A stretch of 10,591 bases of DNA from contig DATMPQ010000236.1 of NCBI GenBank assembly GCA_035567015.1, positions 1 through 10,591 of the forward strand, in the 5' to 3' direction. The translations under genes and the position numbers were made by a program. The DNA is from AV133 sp035567015 (GTDB lineage Bacteria; Verrucomicrobiota; Verrucomicrobiia; Chthoniobacterales; UBA10450). Positions 1 through 4,705 of the stretch are shown here, piece by piece. Numbering within the stretch: the first letter of the stretch is position 1; every line of letters begins with the position of its first letter. The notes below the pieces were generated by a model. That model worked only from the letters and a program-made list of their open reading frames with translations. It was not told the origin of the DNA and ran no database searches.

Positions 1-270
1 GACGTTTACCCGGGAATGATCGTAGGCGAAACCGCGCGCCCGGAAGATTTGCCGGTCAATCCGTGCAAAGCAAAGCATCTCACGAACATGAGATCGCAGG
101 GTGAAGGCAAAGGCATTCAGCTGGAAGCCCCGCTGCAGATGAGTCTCGAGCGCGCGATCGAGTACATCGACAGCGATGAATACGTGGAAGCGACGCCGAA
201 ATCGTTGCGTTTGCGTAAGCGGATTCTCAACGCGACCACGCGAAAGCGCGCCGCCATGTCGGCTGCTTAG
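1..270 (+). CDS. typA: TypA/BipA ribosome-associated GTPase, C-terminal end (5' end outside window)
   Basis: The frame is open from base 1 and stops with TAG at 268-270, giving the last 89 residues of a protein that starts before the window. The motifs VYPGMIVGE, DLPVNPCKAKHLTNMR, EYIDSDEYVEATPKS and LRLRKRIL match the C-terminal domain of TypA/BipA. From family knowledge, this translational GTPase binds the ribosome and helps 50S assembly and growth under stress or at low temperature. The GTPase and EF-G-like domains are not in the window, so only the C-terminal domain can be judged. It ends in a short basic/Ala tail, as usual. A promoter-like sequence starts 6 bases after the stop, so yebC need not depend on typA transcription. 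Confidence 0.93.
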   Translation, partial: DVYPGMIVGETARPEDLPVNPCKAKHLTNMRSQGEGKGIQLEAPLQMSLERAIEYIDSDEYVEATPKSLRLRKRILNATTRKRAAMSAA

Positions 271-275
271 TTTGA

Positions 276-304
276 TTGACAAACTGCTTGCGCTGCGATT
301 GAAT
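276..304 (+). promoter_or_regulatory. Probable sigma70-type promoter for yebC
   Basis: TTGACA (276-281, a perfect -35 box) is followed by a 17-base spacer and TTGAAT (299-304, 4 of 6 matches to the -10 consensus). It lies in the typA-yebC gap and would start transcription near 311, leaving a leader of about 105 bases before yebC. This is consensus matching only. Confidence 0.5.
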
Positions 305-416
305 ATGGGCCGGTAGTTTCATTCCTCGCCAGTCACTTTTTCGCGAGGCGCGCTGTTCCGAATCTACAGCTTTTAGTCAGTCAATTTTCAGGTCTAAGAA
401 ATAGCTCCGCGCATTT

Positions 417-1172
417 ATGTCCGGACATAGCAAGTGGTCGAAGGTCAAGCGTTTCAAAGGCGCGATCGACGCTAAACGCGGCAAGATCTTCAGCAAATTG
501 TCGAAGGAAATCACCATCGCCGCGAAAACCGGCGGGGGCGATCCGAACGGCAACCTGCGCCTGCGCAGCGCCATCCAGTCGGCGCGTGCGCAGAGCATGC
601 CGAACGATAACGTCGAGCGCGCCATCAAGCGTGGGACCGGTGAGGGGAACGAGGCGCAGCATTTCGATGAGATCGTTTACGAGGGCTATGCGCCGGGCGG
701 GGTGGCGGTCATTGTCGAAGTTGCGACCGACAATAAGAACCGCACCGCCGCCGAGATTCGGAGCATCTTCAGCAAGAATCATGGCAACCTCGCCTCCACC
801 GGAAGTGTTTCGTACATGTTTCACAAGAAGGGCCAAATCACCGTTCCGCGCACGGGCATCAATGAGGATCGCATTCTTGAGCTGGCACTGGAGGCCGGAG
901 CGGAGGAGTTGACAACCGACGAGGACGAGTATGTTATTACCACTTCCCACGATCAGCTCTACGCCGTAGCTGAAGCGCTCAAAAATGCGGGCGTAACCAC
1001 CGATGGGCAAAAGTTTACCTTCATTCCCGATACGACTGTTCCGGTCGACGACGAGAACGTCGCACTACAGATCTTGCGTTTGTGCGACAGCCTCGAAGAA
1101 GACGATGACGTGCAAAACGTCTATTCGAATCTAGACATTCCCGACGAATTGCTGGCCAGGTTGCCGGCCTGA
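417..1172 (+). CDS. yebC: YebC/PmpR/TACO1-family protein
   Basis: A 251-residue protein, close to the usual length (about 240-250). The N-terminus (MSGHSKWSKVKRFKGAID, then AKRGKIFSKLSKEI) is the family signature, followed by GGGDPNGNLRLR and the MPNDNVERAIKRGTG motif. The middle section VYEGYAPGGVAVIVE and the acidic C-terminal half (TDEDEYVIT, DSLEEDDDVQNVYSN) are also typical. The family was long annotated as a DNA-binding transcriptional regulator (PmpR). Work on bacterial YebC and mitochondrial TACO1 instead supports a ribosome-associated role that relieves stalling at proline-rich stretches, so the regulator label should be treated with care. The ATG at 417 gives the canonical N-terminus; no clear Shine-Dalgarno precedes it. 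It lies 66 bases before rho with no evident terminator, so the two may be co-transcribed. Confidence 0.95.
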   Translation: MSGHSKWSKVKRFKGAIDAKRGKIFSKLSKEITIAAKTGGGDPNGNLRLRSAIQSARAQSMPNDNVERAIKRGTGEGNEAQHFDEIVYEGYAPGGVAVIVEVATDNKNRTAAEIRSIFSKNHGNLASTGSVSYMFHKKGQITVPRTGINEDRILELALEAGAEELTTDEDEYVITTSHDQLYAVAEALKNAGVTTDGQKFTFIPDTTVPVDDENVALQILRLCDSLEEDDDVQNVYSNLDIPDELLARLPA

Positions 1173-1238
1173 AAGTTATTGCCGCAGGAGACTGGCGGTG
1201 TGCGTTCGCCATAGCGAGCGAAGAAGTCCATTTTATTT

Positions 1239-2612
1239 ATGAACGAAGAAAACGAGAGCCAGCCTCGACCGCTGGAAACTGAAGCGGCGGCACCAGAACA
1301 ACGCCATCACCGTCCCCGCCGCCATTACCCACGAAGACGCTACCGAGGTCGGGGCGATCAGGCTGGAAGCGAGAACTATAATGAGTCTCCAAATCATGCG
1401 CCTGCGGCTGTCGATCCGCCGGCTGGGAACCCAGGCGTTGAAACGTTGGATCGACAGACGCCTGAAGGAACCGAGAACGCAGTGGAAAACGGCGAGCAAA
1501 TTCAGCGTGAGCCGGAATTCGGCGAAGGAATCATCGAGATTTCCGGCAAAGGTTTTGGTTTCCTTCGAGACCCCAAGCGAAACTTTGTCCAGACACCACA
1601 GGACATTTTCGTCACGCCTGAAATCGTGCGCCGTTTTGCCTTGCGTGACGGCATGTGGATTTATGGCGAAACGCGACGGGGCAATCGCGGTCCTCAGTTG
1701 ATCAAACTGCTCACGATCAACGGGGAAGAGCCAACCAAATATCAGGGGTTGCGGCCGTTCGAAGAGCTTACGACCATCAACCCCAACAAACGGATCAAGC
1801 TCGAGACCGAGCCCGATCGCTATACGACGCGCATTATGGATTTAATGACGCCGCTCGGCATGGGCCAGCGCGGGTTGATCGTCGCCCCGCCGCGCACGGG
1901 CAAAACAACGCTGCTGCATCACATCGCCGAGGCTGTCACGAAAAATCACAAAGAGATGCACGTGATCATTCTACTGGTCGATGAGCGTCCGGAAGAGGTC
2001 ACCGATTTCCGGCGTTCGCATCCGAAGGCAGAACTGATGGCCAGTTCCAATGACAGCGATATCAAGAGTCACACCCGCATCGCACAACTTGCCATTGAGC
2101 GGGCGAAACGGCTGGTCGAAGCGGGAAAGCATGTATTTATCCTGCTTGATTCGATCACGCGTACGGCCCGTGCATTTAACAATGCGATGGCCGGCGGCGG
2201 CCGCACCATGAGCGGTGGTATCGATGCGCGGGCCATGGAAATTCCACGCAAAATCTTCGCCGCAGCCCGCAACACGGAAGAAGCCGGGTCGCTCACGATT
2301 GTTGCCACCGCACTCATCGAAACCGGCAGCCGGATGGATGAATTGATCTTTCAGGAATTCAAAGGCACCGGAAACATGGAAATGGTGCTCGACCGAAAGA
2401 TCAGCGACCAGCGCATTTATCCCGCGATCGATATCTTTCTTTCCGGCACTCGTCGCGAAGAGTTGCTGCTGCAACCGTGGGAGCTGGAGAAGATCAATCT
2501 CATCCGTCGCGGTCTGGCCGGTCACAAGCCCGAGGAAGCGATCCAGCGTCTGCTAATGTTCGTGAAAAAATTCCCGACCAACACGCAGATGCTCAAGGAA
2601 ATCCCGGGTTAA
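1239..2612 (+). CDS. rho: Transcription termination factor Rho
   Basis: A 457-residue hexameric RNA-dependent ATPase that ends transcription. The RNA-binding OB-fold starts near residue 97 with the RNP1-like GKGFGFLR (103-110). The ATPase core has Walker A GLIVAPPRTGKTT (212-224, Lys222), catalytic-glutamate segment LLVDERPEE (Glu249), Walker B ILLDS (301-305), the Q-loop region MSGGIDARAM (324-333), R-loop EFKGTGNME (Lys375) and arginine finger in SGTRREELL (Arg405). Residues 1-93 are low complexity, with a basic patch (HHRPRRHYPRRRYRGRGD, 23-40) followed by a Pro/Glu/Asn-rich stretch. The helix-bundle domain found at the start of E. coli Rho is not visible. A small hairpin (arms 1203-1209 and 1214-1220) lies just before the start. 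A second copy of the last 40 codons lies at 3683-3802. Confidence 0.97.
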   Translation: MNEENESQPRPLETEAAAPEQRHHRPRRHYPRRRYRGRGDQAGSENYNESPNHAPAAVDPPAGNPGVETLDRQTPEGTENAVENGEQIQREPEFGEGIIEISGKGFGFLRDPKRNFVQTPQDIFVTPEIVRRFALRDGMWIYGETRRGNRGPQLIKLLTINGEEPTKYQGLRPFEELTTINPNKRIKLETEPDRYTTRIMDLMTPLGMGQRGLIVAPPRTGKTTLLHHIAEAVTKNHKEMHVIILLVDERPEEVTDFRRSHPKAELMASSNDSDIKSHTRIAQLAIERAKRLVEAGKHVFILLDSITRTARAFNNAMAGGGRTMSGGIDARAMEIPRKIFAAARNTEEAGSLTIVATALIETGSRMDELIFQEFKGTGNMEMVLDRKISDQRIYPAIDIFLSGTRREELLLQPWELEKINLIRRGLAGHKPEEAIQRLLMFVKKFPTNTQMLKEIPG

Positions 2613-2630
2613 CGCTTCGCTTCACGTTAA

Positions 2631-2851
2631 CAGACTGTTGCAATACTCGCTATTTGCCGGCCGAGATTCAGCGCCGGAGGCGCGCCATGGTTATAGGCTC
2701 GTTCCCAACGATAGCCGGCTAGCTCCGCTAGGAGCGGCATATTTGCCGCCTTCAGCCCACATGTCGCTCCTCTGGAGCTTCGTTCTTTTCCGTTACAAAA
2801 CTAGAGACATGTCGCGCCTACGTCGCTATCGCTGCGTGTTTCAACAGTCTG
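2631..2851. repeat. Palindromic MITE/REP-like element, copy A
   Basis: Perfect 10-base inverted ends CAGACTGTTG (2631-2640) and CAACAGTCTG (2842-2851). Inside, the arm around GCGCCGGAGGCGCGCC (about 2671-2686) is an imperfect reverse complement of the arm around ATGTCGCGCCTACG (about 2809-2822). Two short hairpins sit in the centre: GCTCC-GCTA-GGAGC (2722-2735) and GCTCC-TCT-GGAGC (2766-2778). The arm layout (TGTTG end, GCGCC hairpin, TATA-like stretch) is shared with 4522-4692, so the two are related. No convincing gene is seen in it. It starts 18 bases after the rho stop and may act as a terminator or be a small non-autonomous mobile element. Confidence 0.6.
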
Positions 2852-2943
2852 CCAAAGCGTTAAAACCAGGGAAGCGTTGCCGCCTTTCCCAAGGCTACGG
2901 CGCGCCAGGGAAACGAGACTATCAGCGGTTTTGAAAATCGCCT

Positions 2944-3024
2944 GGGAATCACGACGTTGGTCGAACCAAGCACGCCGTTTAGCGTGACCTGAATGGTCTG
3001 GGAATTAGCCACATTAGTCGGTGG
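2944..3024 (-). pseudogene. Fragment of a second exported-protein gene
   Basis: In a frame different from the neighbouring PEP-CTERM gene, the - strand reads PPTNVANSQTIQVTLNGV and then STNVVIP. From memory, NVANAQ(T)I.VTL..V...V.IP is a recurring segment near the C-terminus of large secreted, dockerin-like repeat proteins of soil Verrucomicrobia, where it is followed by GVLLGDTN-type repeats. Here the similarity stops at VVIP and no dockerin motif follows, so only a scrap is left. The rest of the 2613-3013 gap holds repeat element A and otherwise nothing I can identify. Confidence 0.35.
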
Positions 3025-3109
3025 CACCGTCGCGATGTTTTCGGCGACGATAGATCAAGAAGCCTGAGCCGAACCGGCCGATACCGAGGACAGCAAGCAT
3101 GCCTGGCTA
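3014..3109 (-). pseudogene. Stranded PEP-CTERM sorting signal behind an amber codon
   Basis: Reading past the TAG at 3109-3107 in the same frame gives PGMLAVLGIG, then a short hydrophobic Gly/Ser stretch, then GFLIYRRRKHRD, and a TAA at 3016-3014. With the upstream residues this is VVP-stop-PGM...: a textbook PEP-CTERM tail (VPEP, about 20-residue hydrophobic helix, Arg cluster) in which the Glu codon is TAG. GAG to TAG is one base change. From family knowledge, this tail is cut by an exosortase and anchors or sorts proteins to the cell surface or into exopolysaccharide. Confidence 0.8.
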
Positions 3110-3625
3110 CGGCACGACGTTGAGGACAAACGAGATCTGCGGGAACGGCACATCGTTGAAGTTCGCGTCTGTTTGAATGGAGGGGCGCGGATTCCCCGTA
3201 GTGATGTGCAGTGTATAGGTCCCGACGGGCGCGTTATTAGCAATCCCGAAGGTGATGTTGGTGACGTGGTACGAGCCGTCTGGTACAACGCGAAGAGGGT
3301 TGGGGCCGGCGCCGAGATCAGCGGTGTCGACCCCGCTTTGGTCAAAAAAGATCGGGAACGGAGCGTTGTATCCAGCGTTGAACGGGGGAAAATACTTCAG
3401 ACCAGCGATCGAGAGGAATGGTGCAACGGTCGTGTTCACCATCAACCAGTACGAGAACCCGTACGATCCTCCGAGGTTGAAATACTTGTCTTGAACCGCG
3501 ACTGTCACCTTTGTGCCGCGGGCCCACGATGATGGTCCGTTAATCGACAGGGCTGCCTGCTCTTGAGCGAACACGTTGCATGCGGCCGTCATGCCGATCA
3601 TTGTAATGAGCAGTGTTTTTTTCAC
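3107..3625 (-). CDS. Secreted PEP-CTERM-type protein, truncated at the sorting motif
   Basis: A 172-residue product from the GTG at 3625. That start is preferred over the upstream TTG (3643) because GGAGG lies 11 bases before it and it gives a clean signal peptide: MKKTLLITMIGMTAACNVFA, probably cleaved before QEQ. The mature part is Gly/Asn/Thr-rich and beta-like (NGPSSWARGTKVTVAVQD, PVGTYTLHITTG, NDVPFPQISFVLNV), as in exported surface proteins of this group. The frame ends VVP-TAG, with the rest of a PEP-CTERM signal directly behind the stop. As written, the cell would make a soluble exported protein without its surface-sorting tail. No exosortase gene is in the window. It may be a recent pseudogene, a functional truncation, or a sequencing error at one base. 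No paralogue is recognised for the mature domain. Confidence 0.75.
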   Translation of the reverse strand: MKKTLLITMIGMTAACNVFAQEQAALSINGPSSWARGTKVTVAVQDKYFNLGGSYGFSYWLMVNTTVAPFLSIAGLKYFPPFNAGYNAPFPIFFDQSGVDTADLGAGPNPLRVVPDGSYHVTNITFGIANNAPVGTYTLHITTGNPRPSIQTDANFNDVPFPQISFVLNVVP

Positions 3626-3636
3626 GGTGTTGTTTT

Positions 3637-3641
3637 CCTCC
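3637..3641 (-). promoter_or_regulatory. Shine-Dalgarno site deciding the GTG start
   Basis: GGAGG on the - strand lies 11 bases upstream of the GTG at 3625. Most genes in this window lack a clear site, so this one is notable. It lies inside the longer TTG-started reading, which argues against that start. Confidence 0.6.
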
Positions 3642-3682
3642 AAGGCTCGTCTAGCGACTTCACAGCGACATTACAAGCTTAA

Positions 3683-3802
3683 ATCAATTTGATCCGACGT
3701 GGCCTGGCGGGCCATAAACTCGAAGAAGCGATCCAGCGTCTGCTCATGTTCGTGAAAAAGTTTCCGACCAACACGCCGATGCTGAAAGAAATCCCCGGCT
3801 AA
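3683..3802 (+). pseudogene. Remnant of a second rho gene (last 40 codons)
   Basis: Base for base and without gaps it aligns with 2493-2612, the end of rho, including the TAA stop: 101 of 120 bases identical. It reads NLIRRGLAGHKLEEAIQRLL, then MFVKKFPTNTP and MLKEIPG; 37 of 39 residues match rho (only Pro to Leu and Gln to Pro differ). Sixteen codons differ synonymously against two that change the residue. Similarity stops abruptly upstream, where a TAA precedes the first matching codon. It has no start or ATPase core and cannot be functional. The synonymous bias says it diverged from the intact rho while still a working gene, and lost the rest of its length later. Confidence 0.93.
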
Positions 3803-3825
3803 CGAATCACAATTTTGTCGGACCG

Positions 3826-3942
3826 CCCCTCATCCTCACCTTCTCCCCGGCGGGGAGAAGCGATCGATCTTGCGTCTTGCGTCGATGGTGGCTCCGACCC
3901 CGATACCGGATTACCTTTCCATCTTAGGGAGAGGGTTAGGGT
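3826..3942. repeat. CCCTCA...GGGAGAGGG inverted-repeat element with internal hairpin
   Basis: The left end CCCCTCATCCTCACCTTCTC (3826-3845) is an imperfect inverted copy of the right end GGGAGAGGGTTAGGGT (3927-3942), about 14 of 18 bases matching. A perfect hairpin TTCTCCCC-GGC-GGGGAGAA (3841-3859) sits at the left end; no T-run follows it. Ends of this kind are common intergenic repeats in many bacteria. With the rho remnant it fills the gap 3626-3990; I see no gene in the rest. Confidence 0.5.
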
Positions 3943-3990
3943 AATCTGAAGATTATCGATTTTACGTTGAAGTCGTCACCCGCACGCGAA

Positions 3991-4497
3991 ATGGAATGGG
4001 AAGTTCTCCCACCGGAGAATCGGCAATCCCGACGGTTTTCGGGACTCGAGCCGCTCTTCAAATGGCTCGCCATCATCATGGATGGTTTGCTCCGAGTTCC
4101 GGGAACGAAATTTCGTTTCGGCCTTAATCCGCTCATCGATTTCGTGCCAGGAATCGGCGACGTCAGCGCCGCGTTTGTTTCAACTTCGGTATTAATCTAC
4201 GCGGTTACTCGCGGATTGCCGAAAATCCTTCTCGCCCGCATGGCGCTGAATATTTTAATCAACGAACTGGTCGGTATCGTGCCGGTCCTCGGTTCTGCTT
4301 TTGCGTTCTGGTTCAGAGCGAACAAACGCAACTACGATCTGCTCCAACGTCACATCGAGCTCCCGAGTCGGCCGCGCAAAAGCGACTGGATCTTCGTCGG
4401 CGCCGTTCTCGGTTTGGTTTTTGCGATTGTTTGCGCGGGACTGATCGTAAGTCTTCTCGTTTTGCAGGCGATTGGAAGGCTCCTCTTCGACCATTAA
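3991..4497 (+). CDS. DUF4112-family membrane protein
   Basis: A 168-residue protein from the ATG at 3991; a TTG at 3967 would add eight residues, and neither start has a clear ribosome site. The core LLRVPGTKFRFGLNPLIDF, VPGIGDVSAA, LPKILLARMALNILINEL, VGIVPVLGSAF and FRANKRNYDLLQRH is the DUF4112 pattern (an amphipathic/membrane-embedded domain of unknown function). A long hydrophobic stretch near the C-terminus (from WIFVGAVLG to LQAIGRLLF) should span the membrane. The cytoplasmic N-terminus is short and charged. Function is unknown for the family. It lies downstream of the rho remnant on the same strand, suggesting that rho and this gene were once neighbours. It converges on glnE, with repeat element B between them. 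Confidence 0.85.
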   Translation: MEWEVLPPENRQSRRFSGLEPLFKWLAIIMDGLLRVPGTKFRFGLNPLIDFVPGIGDVSAAFVSTSVLIYAVTRGLPKILLARMALNILINELVGIVPVLGSAFAFWFRANKRNYDLLQRHIELPSRPRKSDWIFVGAVLGLVFAIVCAGLIVSLLVLQAIGRLLFDH

Positions 4498-4521
4498 CCC
4501 GAACTAGAAGCCATCTAGCTC

Positions 4522-4692
4522 TGTTGAAAAGCCCTCAGTGACTGGAGCACATGAGCGCCATTAGGCGCCACACGTTTATAGGAAAACGTATCTCCCTGAG
4601 CACGCTTCGGTCGTTTTGTCATCCGGCTCTATAAACAGGTCGCGCCTAACGGCGCTCTCAGTCGCTCGGCTGCATTCGTCGGTTTTTCAACA
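4522..4692. repeat. Palindromic MITE/REP-like element, copy B
   Basis: Ends TGTTGAAAAGCC (4522-4533) and GGTTTTTCAACA (4681-4692) are inverted with 11 of 12 matching. A second inverted pair lies inside: 4554-4580 and 4630-4656, 23 of 27 matching, each holding a hairpin (GCGCC-ATTA-GGCGC, 4555-4568; GCGCC-TAAC-GGCGC, 4642-4655) next to TATAAAC or its complement. No ORF of interest. The layout matches the element at 2631-2851. It sits between convergent genes (ending at 4497 and 4706), so it could work as a two-way terminator. Confidence 0.65.
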
Positions 4693-4705
4693 AACCAAAT
4701 GGCTT

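Noticed and set aside
381..1010. Long - strand open frame opposite yebC
   Set aside because: It is a shadow of the GC-rich codon pattern of yebC; the + strand protein matches the family along its whole length.
1203..1220. Hairpin before rho as a regulatory element or terminator
   Set aside because: Only 7-base arms with one G-T pair and no T-run; too weak to call.
1971..2525. - strand open frame opposite rho
   Set aside because: Antisense to conserved ATPase motifs of Rho; no recognisable protein.
3640..3690. Promoter for the truncated PEP-CTERM gene
   Set aside because: A TTGATT with a 17-base spacer is present, but the -10 match is only 3 of 6.
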